Shown: piece by piece, positions 11,461 to 21,885 of the stretch | How positions within the stretch are numbered: the stretch's first letter is position 1 | Layout: each line of letters begins with the position of its first letter | Assembly: GCA_009809945.1 (NCBI GenBank) | Contig: WTPW01000996.1 | Location: forward strand, 90,723 to 154,722 | Reading direction: 5' to 3' | DNA length: 64,000 nt | Source of the DNA: Gigaspora margarita | Taxonomy: Eukaryota; Glomeromycota; Glomeromycetes; Diversisporales; Gigasporaceae | Made by a program: the position numbers and the translations under genes | The notes under the pieces: model-generated | Told to the model about the DNA's origin: nothing | Database searches by the model: none | The model's input: only the letters and a program-made list of their open reading frames with translations

Positions 11461-11997
11461 ACAAAAAAAAAGCAATTATTTAATTAATTATTCTACTTCG
11501 GAAATGCAAAAAGTACTATTTCACATATTATTGTATAAATCTGCAACGCTTTGCAATTTTTCGCAATATTTTACAAAATTTTAAAATTTTTAAAATTTTC
11601 ACAATTTTTTTATTTATTACATTTTTAAATTAAATATATATTTTTAATTAAAATTTTATTATATATTATATTTTAATTATTATATAGTTCAGGGCAGCAT
11701 AAGATAACTAATTTTTTTATAAGTGCCAAATTTTGATTTATACTCAAATCTGATTGGCTAGTTTTTGTATAACAAATATTCTAATTGGTTGAAAATCTAT
11801 AAAAACAATTTTTTATATATTAAATACCAAATTTTGATTACATATTAACTTTAGACTCAAATAACTTTTTAAATTTATATTAAAAATAAAGAAAAATTGT
11901 GTTTGTTACTAGCAGTAATAGTCGCCGGAGCATGATCGACCAATTAGATCATGTAATATTATGATTAAAACAAAACAAAGTATCAAAACTTACAATT
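11461..11997. other. AT-rich stretch without gene
   Basis: Low-complexity A/T with GCAATATTTTAC-like words. Nothing defined. Confidence 0.4.
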
Positions 11998-12240
11998 GTT
12001 AGAGTCAGAGTTAGAGCCATAGTTAGGGTTCAAGTAAAGCTTTGGATATAGTAAAATTTTGCTAGGAATTTTTTTTCGCATAAAAAAAAGTAGATTTATA
12101 GACAAAATTTTAAATTAGAAGTGATTTTTCAAAAAATTAATGTTTTTGCATTTTTTACATTATACATAATCCTTTGATCTAATTGGTTGATCACACTTCA
12201 GTGACTGTTACCGCTGGTGACAAATAGATTCACCCAAAAA
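11998..12240. repeat. TTAGRG-headed dispersed family, copy
   Basis: It starts with a telomere-like run (GTTAGAGTCAGAGTTAGAG), then GTAAAATTTTGCTAGGAATT, and ends near GATTGGTTGATCACA..GTGACTG. The same order of blocks occurs at 1566-1885, 39855-40075, 44215-44450, 44800-45050 and 45420-45660. Non-coding; class unknown. Confidence 0.55.
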
Positions 12241-12313
12241 TAAAAATCTATTTTACAAAATTGTAGTTTAGACTAAAGCAACAAATTTGTAAGACAGATT
12301 TTTTTAAAGTCAT

Positions 12314-12823
12314 TTGTTTGTAAATTATAAGCAATTTTGTATTTATTATTGGCTCAACATATTTAAAGACATTCAGATTAAGCTAATACTAACATACTTT
12401 AGTTTAGAGGATAAACCCTTATCCTTAAATACTAGCCCTCAGGTTTCAAAAATAAAAAATTTTAAGGTCAAGTTAATTGCAAACGATCTCCCTACACATC
12501 TCACACTCTATGATCGAAATCTACAGAAACATCCATACTATACATGTCACAGATGTAACTTGGCGCCAGAAGACATTATCCACTTAATAACATGTATACG
12601 CAATCCTTCCATACTAGACTCACAACTCAAGGATACAATTAGAATACTTGCAGAAGAACTAAACTTGCAAGTAATAAATATACGAGAGTTTATATCAGCC
12701 TTCAAGTATATTCATATTAATTGTGGATTATCCTTGGGATTTATAACTACGGTAACACTCACTCCTTCGGCAAAAGGAATAATAGAATTAAATATGCCCC
12801 CCTGCTACATCATCTTATCATAA
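12314..12823 (+). pseudogene. LINE ORF2 C-terminus with CCHC knuckle (truncated)
   Basis: 169 codons are open. Residues from about 25 onward correspond to the end of LINE ORF2 downstream of RNase H. The putative zinc knuckle is at residues ~76-92 (CHRC..EDIIHLITC). The N-terminal Met is not a real start; the reading frame simply opens at the truncation point. The protein has no reverse transcriptase or endonuclease, so it is a non-functional fragment. Confidence 0.7.
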
Positions 12824-12923
12824 AACTAATATATGAAGAAATCTGGCTGCCTTTGCGCCAACATACCTATGATTAAGTTCTTAGTATACCTCCCCCGCTT
12901 AATAGAATAGAATGAGTACCCAC

Positions 12924-13302
12924 TAGTGATGTAAATTGGATTCGCGCAGTAGGCACAGCGCACATAAATTTAAATTTGCGCATATATCGAGGCTCCCCGT
13001 ATACCGTATTCTATCATGAATAAGCACCCCCTTTTTTGAAATTTCAAACTCAACATTCTTGATAACTATCTTATCAAACTTAATAAAATTTTTTTTATTT
13101 AAATTTTATTGATCTATAAAATTTAAATAAAAAAATTTTTATTAAGTTTGATAAAATAGTTATCAAGAACGTTGAGTTTGAAATTTCAAAAAAGGGGGTG
13201 CTTATTCATGATAGGATACGGTATAAAATGCGCGTATAAATTTTTTTTTGTGCGTTTTTTTTTTGCATGTGCACGAATAAAAATTTTTGAATTATAATAC
13301 TG
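12924..13302. mobile_element. hAT-type MITE, TSD GTACCCAC
   Basis: Flanked by the perfect 8-bp repeat GTACCCAC (12916-12923 and 13303-13310) inside the LINE 3' UTR. Termini are TAGTGATGTAAATT and its imperfect inverse AATTATAATACTG. The left subterminal block (GCAGTAGGCACAGC) recurs at 48420-48490 and 50330-50371 in reverse. It contains a nested hairpin, 13004-13221. Confidence 0.75.
13004..13221. mobile_element. 218-bp hairpin MITE, TA target
   Basis: An almost perfect palindrome: CCGTATTCTATCATGAATAA ... TTATTCATGATAGGATACGG, with GCACCCCC boxes next to the ends. TA (or TATA) borders both sides. A terminal fragment of the same family (GTGCTTATTTTCGG..TTTACGGTA) lies at 7730-7811, and the element at 51143-51533 shares the CCGTAAA/TA-type end. 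Confidence 0.75.
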
Positions 13303-13563
13303 GTACCCACCCTTCCCCTCTCTGATACTTTAATACAATTAGAAATAGATAAATATACTAATCAAGGATGTATATATTCATGTACAAGCTAGAGGTCAAT
13401 GACTGACCTGTCTAGTACAGCTTAGGTCGAGAGTAAAGTAGCTCTTACCCCTATCTCACCTTTTTTTCATTAAAATTATAAAACTATATAATAATAATTA
13501 TTAATTGATTAATAAAGAGTTAGAGGATAGACCTTGTTGTATAAAAAAAAAAAAAAAAAAAAA

Positions 13564-13627
13564 NNNNNNNNNNNNNNNNNNNNNNNNNNNNNNNNNNNNN
13601 NNNNNNNNNNNNNNNNNNNNNNNNNNN
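13564..13627. other. Assembly gap (64 N) between two poly-A tails
   Basis: The gap is preceded by a run of A and followed by a run of T. The words flanking those runs are inverse to each other (AGAGGATAGACC / GGTCTATCCTCT). It therefore separates the 3' ends of two convergent LINE copies, and its true length is unknown. Confidence 0.95.
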
Positions 13628-14035
13628 TTTTTTTTTTTTTTTTTTTTAAAGAGAGGTCTATCCTCTATTTTTTATTACGATTTTGCAGATAATTACATTT
13701 ATATAATTTACATGTAGGGATTTGCTAATCTATTGGGAAGTAGAGGTAAGAGCTAGTTTACTCTCGATCTAATTCTTTACTAGAATGGTTGTAAACCTCT
13801 AGCTTTCGAGTAATTTATATAAGGATGAATGTCCGAGGGTTATGGAGAGTTCAATTTTTTGTTGAATAAAATGTAAAGTGGGGGGTTTTGTGACTGTTAG
13901 TGTTGGTGTAGGAATTGGTGATAGGTGAGGGAATACATCATCGTGTCTATACATTCGAGAAGGAAGCCAGATTTCTTTGTAAATAAATTTGGTTATGAGG
14001 TGATGGATTAGAGGTGTGTGTCTTGTTTGGAATGT

Positions 14036-14620
14036 TTAGATATTGAAAGGTGCTAGAGTGAGATTGGTGATGAATCTGATTGGAAGTTGTTTCTGTATGT
14101 GGAGGTGTGTGTATGATTTGATGAATTCGTCAGTATTGTGTAGAGGTAGTTCGAGTTTGGTAGTGGCCTTGATGAGAATTCTCTTTATTTCTGTTTCGAA
14201 GTTAAAAGGGTTGCGTATGCATGTTAGTAGGTGGGTTATGTCTTCAGGTGTAGTGTAACATCTGGAACAGAGATGATTCGGGTATTTAGATTGATTGCGG
14301 AGATGTAAGAGAAGACAAGTTGGGAGTTCTTCAGATATAAGTTTAATCTTGAAATTTTTTAGATTTGATGCAGACGGGTTGGTGTATAAGCCTTTTGGTT
14401 TGTTGTTGTATGAGAGATTGGTGAGAGTAGAGTCCCAATAGATTTTGATATATGTCAGGTAGCATTTCCATAGGGATATTCTTTGTTGATTGTGCCATCT
14501 CAGGTCGTTTGTAATCTGGTGTATCTGTTTTAGCACTGTTTTGATCAGTTGTATGCAAGGGATATTCATTAAAAGTGGAGTAAATCTATTGTAAATAAAT
14601 TTGTATGGTGTCAAGTTCAA
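14036..14620 (-). pseudogene. LINE ORF2 C-terminal region, CCHC knuckle
   Basis: 194 codons are open downstream of the RNase H region of ORF2. The segment is basic and has a CxxC-x8-HxxxC knuckle (CSRC..EDITHLLTC, about residues 126-142), presumed to bind RNA or DNA during target-primed reverse transcription. The same region is the only part retained in the truncated LINE at 12330. It is in a different frame from the reverse transcriptase, so a frameshift lies between. Confidence 0.75.
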
Positions 14621-14639
14621 CAGGAAGGCTGGAGGTGGG

Positions 14640-15110
14640 TTGTTGATTGTAAGATCTTTGTCAACAGTTATGATAATCTTTCTGTTGATGAGTAGGGAGA
14701 ACAGGGTTCGTAGTGTGAAAGGGAGCAGAGTCTTGTCTATCTTTTGTTGTTCAAAACATTGTAAGCTAGTTATATGTTCAATAGGACCCCGAAATATACA
14801 TAGATAGGTCAGGTATGAGTTTGCTTATTTTTGAGGTTTTTTATACAGATCTTTTCTATTTATAGTAATTTTTTGCTTATTTTTGAAGTTTTTTCTGCAG
14901 ATCTTTCCTTTTTTAGTAACCCTATAATTAACCTGACCTATCTATGTATATTTCGGGGTCCTTGTTCAATTGTTTGTGCGAAGGGCATGTTATCGGTAAT
15001 GATTTTTATCTTTGTTGTAGAATCTGTTGTAATAATAAAGGCAAGAAGTGAAGTTAGTGTGTTCATTTTGGACAGCCAGTACTGGTTGTGGTAGCGTAGA
15101 AGGTCTGTTT
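14640..15110 (-). pseudogene. LINE RNase H-like region, interrupted
   Basis: Minus-strand reading gives an alternating hydrophobic/acidic segment ending in KIKIITDN (about 15030-15000), which fits the TDS/TDN acidic motif of LINE RNase H domains. Downstream the frame is broken by a 180-bp MITE (14783-14962) and resumes toward the C-terminal knuckle. The domain is assigned by motif and position only; the first catalytic Asp is not clear to me. Confidence 0.55.
14783..14962. mobile_element. 180-bp MITE with ~32-bp perfect TIRs
   Basis: It starts AGGACCCCGAAATATACATA and ends with the exact inverse; the TIR extends about 32 bp. The 8-bp repeat TGTTCAAT flanks it (14775-14782 and 14963-14970). 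The interior is a ~46-bp direct repeat, GCTTATTTTTGARGTTTTTT...AGTAA, in two copies. An 8-bp duplication fits hAT- or Merlin-like transposition. It splits the RNase H region of the LINE. Confidence 0.85.
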
Positions 15111-15719
15111 TGGTACTGATTTTGCATATGGCTGTATATTTTTTTGTTTGAGCTATTAGTTCTTTTTTTGTAGCGAGTTGTATTGTTATTTCCTTCTTTT
15201 TGAAATTTGCAGAAGTTAGCGATTCCTATAAAGCAAGTGGTGGATCTTTGAACAGAGATAATGGTCTAGATACTGTTGGTGTTAGTTTCGTGTTATGAGA
15301 GGTTGGAGGAGGTAGATCGGATGATAATGCTCTATAAATATCTGTCAGGTCGGCGTATACTTTGCGTTTGCAACTAACTAATATGTTATGTATTCGATGA
15401 TTGTCCAGTGTGATGTAACAGTATTTCGTTTGCTTTTTTTGTCTTTAAATTTACAGCCTAAGCATGGTTCTAATTGATTAGAAGAATTTGAGTAGATATA
15501 GTGTTTCCTTTTGTAGTTAGTTGAGTGGGGGTTGAATATTTTTGCGATTAGTTTGTTTTTTGTAATGACTCATCCTTTGCTAATTGGTGTCCAAAGTGGG
15601 GTTGTGAAGGGGTTTGGGTTAATTAGTTCAAGAGAGGGTGTGGTTGTAGATGTAATAAGCTCATGTATCTGGTAAAACCATTTCGGGGTTCTTCTCCTTA
15701 TGATTTTTTTTATGTTGTG

Positions 15720-17294
15720 TTAAAAGTTTTTCCAATCTAAGAACTTATCATTTTTCCAGTTCAAGAATTGTTCTATGCAGCTTATATTGTGTTCATTGAG
15801 TTTTTCTTTGAAGTAAGCACCCTTTGGGAGTTTTAGTAATGTGTTATTAATAGAGGTACCCAGTATGTTTATTGTAGTGGGCCAGTTGTTAAGAGGTCGA
15901 ACTAGTTTTAGATGGAATTTATATATAGCAAGGATCGCTTGTGCGGTATAAGTACGAGATTGTATTGTTGGGAATAGAGGTTTCTCTTCTAAGATTAATA
16001 TATTTGACATAGTTGAATCTTGTAGTTGTTGTATCCTTAATTTTAGATATGAATAATCAAAGTGGGGGTGGTTCAGTCCTTTGATTAAGGTAGAAGTAAG
16101 GGTTGAAAGCTGGGCTTGTTCTAGATCACACAGACATATATTTTAGCACAGAAGAGGAATGAGTTTGGTACTCCTTTCGCCAGTTTTCCTTTTTTGATTT
16201 ACGATATTAAGGTAGGTTTTCTTTATATCTTTTATCTGTGTAGAATTTAAGTAGGAAAAAAGGAGCTGGTATTGAAGGCAGGGGATAATGACGTGATTAG
16301 TTATATATGTTGCTTGTTTTTCTGTGATTCAGGCGAAAGTTAATTTTTTTAGATTAGTAGTGGCTTCTTGGATGATTAATTTTTGTATATGAGTGTGTTT
16401 TCCATTGGCTGTGTACCAGGCACTGAGGTATTTTAATGGGGTGTTGTGTGGTAAGGCAGTAATTTCTGTACTATCAAAGGTAATTGAAGGGTGTGAAAGT
16501 AAGTGCGGTGAGTTTGTGATAAGAAATGATTTTTCAGGGTTAACACAGATGTTGTTGAGTTTATAAAAGCTGGTTGCAGTAGTTAATATGTCTATCAGGG
16601 TTTTTTTGTTTGGTGTGACCCATAGGGAGTCATCCATGTATGCCATAATTGAGGTGTTGATTTCTTTGGGCGGAGAAGTGGGAATTGTGCTGGCATAACC
16701 AGTATAGCATCGTTGAATGGTTGATATAAGGGAGTCGTAATATATCTTTCACAAGAGTAGAGAAAAGGTTTCGCCCTGGTCGATGCCGTTTTGTACTGGA
16801 TATGGTTTGGTGAACCCAAGGTTTGTGATTACACGATTGGTTTGATGTGAAAGGAGGTAAATTATGAGTTTGGTTATTGATGGGGGAATCTTAATCCGTT
16901 GTAAGGCCTTCTCTAGTGTTGTTATGTTGACGGAATCAAAAGCTTTGGACATATCCTGCGATAAGGCCCAAATTTTTTTTCCGTTTGTATGGGCATCCTT
17001 GATTATCTGTGTGAGTTGTGTAACTTGTTGCACAGTAGACTGGTGGGAGAAGGCTGCAAAGTTTATAGGAGATAGGACCTCGTAGCGCATTATTGTCGTA
17101 GTTAATCTATTGCTTAAGATTTTTGTAAATAGTTTCCGTGTGTGATCTATTAGGGTTATCAGCCTCGTGGTGTTTAAGTCGTAGTTGTATATTTTCTTTT
17201 TTGGGATAGGCCAGACGTTTGCTTGTAGCCACTTGTCCAGTATGCAATTAAGCTTTAAGCTGTTATTGAAGATAGATAGAAGAATATCTAGCAC
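15720..17294 (-). pseudogene. LINE reverse transcriptase domain
   Basis: One frame (broken by stops near 16748 and 16328) contains the canonical reverse transcriptase blocks in order: VWPIPKKK (block 1/2), DMSKAFDSV (catalytic Asp of motif A), GIDQGETFS (motif B) and AYMDD (motif C with the Asp pair, ~16650). A thumb-like region follows. This is the polymerase that copies the element RNA from a nicked target. The stops at 16749 and 16329 follow LLL and TFA and are TGA, explained by single G-to-A or C-to-T changes. Upstream ORF2 residues (17629-17441) lie in another frame. Confidence 0.85.
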
Positions 17295-18237
17295 TGAGGT
17301 GGGAAGGTGTTAGAGGATCTCATTTGAAATAGGTAGGGGGCCAGTTGCCTTGTTCTTCAGGGTTAGTGAGATAGTTTGTCGAAGTTCTTCCATTGTAATA
17401 GGTTCAGATACTGGTTCATAAATTGTAGGGTTGATTTTCTTTATGGGATGGTAGATTTCTTCTCATTCAGCTTGCCAATTAGTGGTCGGGGGTTGGTTTT
17501 GGTCCATAGCTTGAAATGTCTTCTGATGTGTTCTTTGACTTCTTGTTTTTCTGTTATAACTCGATCAGAAAGAATAATTTTGTCAGTTTTGATTGGTTCC
17601 GATCTTCTCTGTAAGATACTATCCAGCATTCGACTGGTGTTGCCCTTGAAGTCATCGTATCGCCGATTGATATAGAAATTTATTCGCTTGTTCTGCTCTT
17701 AAAATTTCTCTAGATTCCAGGCTATCCATATAGTATGTTTGATTTGTTTGAGGTCAGTAATAGTTTGCGTGAGTGTTGATGTAAGGTTTGTTAGGGTGAG
17801 TAGTTTAATGTCCATTTCGGCGAGGTTAGCGGTTTTTAGTAAGAGCTTGTTGTATTGATCTATGGTATTAGTTGTGAGGGGAGATGATTTGTTTGTTAAT
17901 TGTCTGAGACATTTATTTATGGTTTTTAAAGCCAGATGGAGATGGGTAGTTTTTAGCGAAAAAGCGTAAAAGGGGTTCGAAGTTTTAAAAGAGAAAGGTA
18001 TATGGCTATTGGTTATTTGTCTGATAACGGTGGTCTATTTGCTCCAGGTTTTATTTAGTATGGTTTGGTCACAATTTCCTGTGTCAGTAATATTCCAGGC
18101 GTAGTTATTCGTTTCTGAGGCGAAGTCATCCCAATTTTCTTTAGTCATCTTTTCGTAGTGATATATCTTCCTTTTTTCTTTTTATTTCTAATAGTCTTGT
18201 GTTTTGAGATGTCTATGTTCCAGGATGTGGTAATGAT

Positions 18238-19125
18238 TCAGTGATCACTGTCTGTAATATAAGTAGCATCGATTATTTCTAATTTTTTTATATCCAAGAT
18301 GATCTCAGAATTGCACCATATGTCATCGATTTGACTAGTTGAGCTGTGGCCGATCCAGGTAGAGTCAGTTATATTGTGGAAGAAGAGCAAGCTGGTAGCA
18401 TTAGCAGAATTTAAGTTTTTGAAAAGCTGAAAATTCTTGTCTCTGCCTTGATTTGCATTGAAGTCTCCCAAGATGATCACATTCCAGTTTTTTTTTCTCA
18501 CTTCTAGGAACCATGCGAAGACTTTTTCTTGAGTTTTCTTGTAGAGGTCTGGGTGGTTTGCTTGTGATGGTATATATGTAGAAATGATATGAGATTTGTT
18601 GGAGGGGAAGTAGAAATCGATGTATATTGCTGATCCTGGTAAGGTATTGATGGTATGTATATATGGTTGTAGTTCCTTGCATACCATGATTGCAGTGCCA
18701 AGGCTAGTGTCCCTTTGTTGAGAGGTATATGGTACAAAGTTTGATGAGTATATGTGGTATAAGGGGTTAGAAAGGTTTTTTGTTTTGTTGTTAGTAAGTT
18801 TTGTTTCAGTAACCACTATGATGTGGAAATTGGATTTTGCACAGTATTCGAACCAGTTTTATATTTTTAATAGTTGTGACATTCCACGTATATTATGAGT
18901 AGTAATGTTTATGTGGTTAGTAATCTTGTTTACTTCTATATTATTTGTCTTCAGGTCTGACGATTGCATCAATGTTTCGCTATCTTTTTCAGTCATAGGC
19001 ATCATTATAGTCATAGAGATCCCATTCTGGTTTCGGTTGGTCAAGTAGGTGAAAGAGGTATGGTGGAGCAGCTCAGAAGTCAAAATTTTCGTGAAGTGCA
19101 TCAATAGTAGGAATAATTTTATCAT
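18238..19125 (-). pseudogene. LINE APE-like endonuclease domain (ORF2 N-terminus)
   Basis: The same frame runs from 19125 to 18238 with one TAA (after residue 88). The endonuclease/exonuclease/phosphatase signature is complete: HNIRGM (Asn), VTETKL (Glu), YIPS, LGDFNAN (Asp/Asn pair), SQIDDIW and SDH (final Asp-His). This enzyme nicks target DNA to prime reverse transcription. The Met at 19125 overlaps the end of ORF1 by ~50 nt in a different frame, so ORF2 may be reinitiated after ORF1. The in-frame stops at the TAA and after SDH leave it non-functional. Confidence 0.85.
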
Positions 19126-21317
19126 AGTCAGATATCAGTAAATCGGTAGATAGATTGAGCAGTGTTTTGTCAATAATTTCCTTGAAAGTTTTGAGGTTAT
19201 TTGGAAGTCTCAGTTTTTTGTTGAGGTCAGCGGATTGGTTTTGCTCTTTTGCAGGGATCTTTATTCAGGTTTGTAGTAGTTGGTGGAAGAAATAGAATCT
19301 ATGCAGTTTTCTTGCAGTTGTGACCAAGTCTTTGGGATTCATAATAGGTATGTTAAGTTCAATTTCTTTAACTTTTCTGTAGTCCCAGGGGAGTTCTGGT
19401 TTATTTGTGAAGTTGATGTTGGTATATGAGACTGGTAGTGGTTCTGGGATGTGGTACTTGTCAATTATTTCTGCAATAAAGTTTCGTATGGTGATTAAGT
19501 CTGTTAGTAGGAATTTGTATTCGTTCTTTAATTTTAATTCGGATAGTTCTTTCAGTAGGCGTTTTTTCTGTCGAATATAATTATTAGGTAGTCTCTTAAA
19601 ACGGTAGTATTATTTTAAGATATCAATGTGTCGTCTAAAGTCCAATTCATCTCACGCTATGAAAGGGAATAGGTGTCAAATTTCTTTGTCCAATTCTTGT
19701 AGGATGAGTGGAAGTTGCAGTTTTACTACCACTTCAGGTAGCGCAAAATATAAAGGTGGTAGTTCTTTAAAAATGTAATAGTTTCGTAGTTCTCTGCAAT
19801 ATTCTGAAAGGGACTGGAGGTCAGCATATTTAGTGATAGGGAAGTGGTTAGTTATTTCAGGGGTCAGGTCCGCGGGGTTTGGTAGTAAAGGTATACGTGT
19901 ATTTTCAAAATATGTCTCTGGGAGTTGTTGGAATGTAAACATCAAGCAAAGCATATTGACTATTTGCTGAGTAAGGTAGCGGTCAATAATAGGGAGTTGA
20001 AATGGCAATATAGAGCGAATGTCACTATCTATATCATTAGGTTGTTCTGGGAGAGGAATAATGGTTTCGTTAAGCAGATCATTTATTGCTGTACAGGCAG
20101 TTATGAAGTCAATGTGTTTTTCTAATTTTCCAAAGCCCCATAGGTAAAATATCCAGCAGGTAATCTCATAGCCATTTAGTTCTAAGAATTCTAAATTTTT
20201 CAAATAGTCGATTGCAATTTTTTGGCGCAGGCTGAAGAATATCTGGTCTCTGTTGGTTTTGTTGGTTATGGGTATGTTGTATAACCTTTTGTATTGGTCT
20301 ATAGCTTTGTTCAAATGCGTGAAAAATTTTATTTAGTGCGGAGCTTGAGCAGAGGTTATTCGGGTGAATGAGCGGAAGAAAGCTGTATCTTTATGTCGTA
20401 GTTTAGTATTGATTGCTGTAGAAATTTGGATGTTTGTTGGGTTTGTATTTAGTTTGTGTCTGGTGAAAGCTATGAGGTTTTCTTTCGATTTTAGAATTTC
20501 CAAGATTTTATCTATATGGCAGGTTTCTTCATTGAAGTTCTCTACTCTTTGGTTTTGTCATATTTCTATCAGTTTATCCTTGACTTGGTTTTTCCATTCA
20601 GATGCAGTTTCCCGTCAGGGACTTCTATTGTAGGTAGTAGTATCTCTGCCAGATGTGATCGCACTATATGTAGGTTTAGCAAGTATAGCTTCTGGGGTTA
20701 CATGATGTAGGAGTTCCATTCCGATTTGACAGTGATATCTGAGATGATTTCCATATCAGTGTCCGATTGCTTATTGGTCGTATCTTTTAATGAAAATTGT
20801 GTTTTGGGTGTGGGAACGTCATAGTCAAAACACATGTTCTCTGTGAAGAAGGGATTAACTCGGTCATTGCCATAGGAAGTTAGATCAGAAGCCATATCTG
20901 GTTCGGCACTCAGGTCTGACAGGGTGGCTGCAGTGTTGTGGTCAGCTGATCTGTTTGTTGTATTGTTGTGTTGGTCCAATGATTTACATAAGGGTTATCG
21001 TGGAAAAATGCTATAGGTGCCAGAACGGGTCCTGGAAAGTTTTTTTGTTTTGTTTTGTTTGATGAGTCCAATGACGTCATCGCTGAATTTTTCGGGGTCT
21101 CTGGGGATTCCCCCAAGTTTACTAAATTATTTTTGCTATTTTCTTCAAGGAGAGGTATTTGGGAAGCATCAACTATAGGTGTAACTGTAGTTCTTATTTT
21201 TTTTGCAGTATGTTCCTTTTCACTGTCATCTAGATCTATATCGGTTTGGGAAGTAGTACAAACTTGCATATCCGCACTGTTGTTGTTTTGTTCTTGTGTT
21301 GCCAACATAGTCAGCAA
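19073..21317 (-). pseudogene. LINE ORF1 (RNA-binding/structural), broken
   Basis: Minus-strand ORFs 21317-20910, 20979-20698 and 20314-19676 plus shorter pieces to a stop at 19073 form a hydrophilic protein. The N-terminal part is Ser/Thr/Asn-rich and acidic, the C-terminal part helical and leucine-rich. I see no CCHC knuckle or RRM. Position directly upstream of, and slightly overlapping, the endonuclease ORF identifies it as ORF1. Stops include TGA at 19676-19678 and others at likely Arg, Gln or Trp codons. Confidence 0.6.
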
Positions 21318-21494
21318 CAGTTTTATGAAGGAAAGTGGCGTACAAGTAGTCTGGGCCCTTTTTCGCTTGATCTTGTAGTTCTAGGGCGGGTAGGATAGTT
21401 TATTAGTTATTATTTAATTAGCTTTAGCTGAGTTGTGTACCAGGAAATGCTCTTTTCCGCAGTAGTTTGTTGTTTTTACAATTTTTAGGGGTGT

Positions 21495-21885
21495 ACCGGA
21501 AAGAGTTTTTTTTTTTTTTTTTNTTACATATTATTTTTACATTATTACATATTATTTTTACATTATTACATATTATTTTTACATTATTACATATTATTTT
21601 TACATTATTACATATTATTTTTACATTATTACATATTATTTTTACATTATTACATATTATTTTTACATTATTACATATTATTTTTACATTATTACATATT
21701 ATTTTTACATTATTACATATTATTTTTACATTATTACATATTATTTTTACATTATTACATATTATTTTTATATTATTACATATTATTTTTACATTTTTAC
21801 ATATTATTTTTACATTATTACATATTATTTTTATATTATTAAATATTATTTTTACATTATTACATATTATTTTAACTACTTTCGC
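21495..21885. repeat. 21-bp minisatellite
   Basis: About 17 tandem copies of ACATATTATTTTTACATTATT, preceded by a T run with one N (21523). Because 21 is a multiple of three it stays open on both strands (heptads LHIIFTL or VKIICNN); these ORFs are not genes. The 3' units carry substitutions while the central ones are identical, suggesting recent expansion. It abuts the 5' end of the LINE. Confidence 0.9.

Larger units (their letters stand above)
12330..13563 (+). mobile_element. 5'-truncated LINE copy, 3' end only
   Basis: The ORF at 12314-12823 matches the C-terminal part of the LINE on the opposite strand (13628-21420): both carry IKNFK/LKNFK, the CxxC-x8-HxxxC knuckle and LxTCIRNP. The copy continues through a 3' UTR (AGAGGTC..TACTCTCG-type words are shared) and ends in poly-A at 13543-13563, running into the gap. 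It is 5'-truncated, a typical outcome of incomplete reverse transcription. It was later split by the element at 12924-13302. Confidence 0.75.
13628..21420 (-). mobile_element. Near-full-length LINE (APE endonuclease type), decayed
   Basis: Read on the minus strand, the order is ORF1 (about 21380-19073), ORF2 with endonuclease (19125-18240), reverse transcriptase (about 17300-16300), RNase H (about 15100-14650) and C-terminal knuckle (14620-14036), then a 3' UTR and poly-A (T run at 13628-13647). The domain order and the APE-type endonuclease place it in the L1/I-like LINEs with RNase H. All ORFs carry stops or frameshifts, so it cannot move by itself, but related copies may mobilise the window's SINEs and retroposons. 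The 5' end is placed by loss of coding-like sequence and is approximate. Confidence 0.85.

Noticed and set aside
11998..12030. True telomere (TTAGGG)n
   Set aside because: Only a few irregular TTAGAG/TTAGGG words, recurring at several interior loci with the same flanks, so it is part of a dispersed repeat.
14043..15094. Plus-strand ORFs across the LINE
   Set aside because: Antisense to motif-supported LINE ORF2 regions; no domains.
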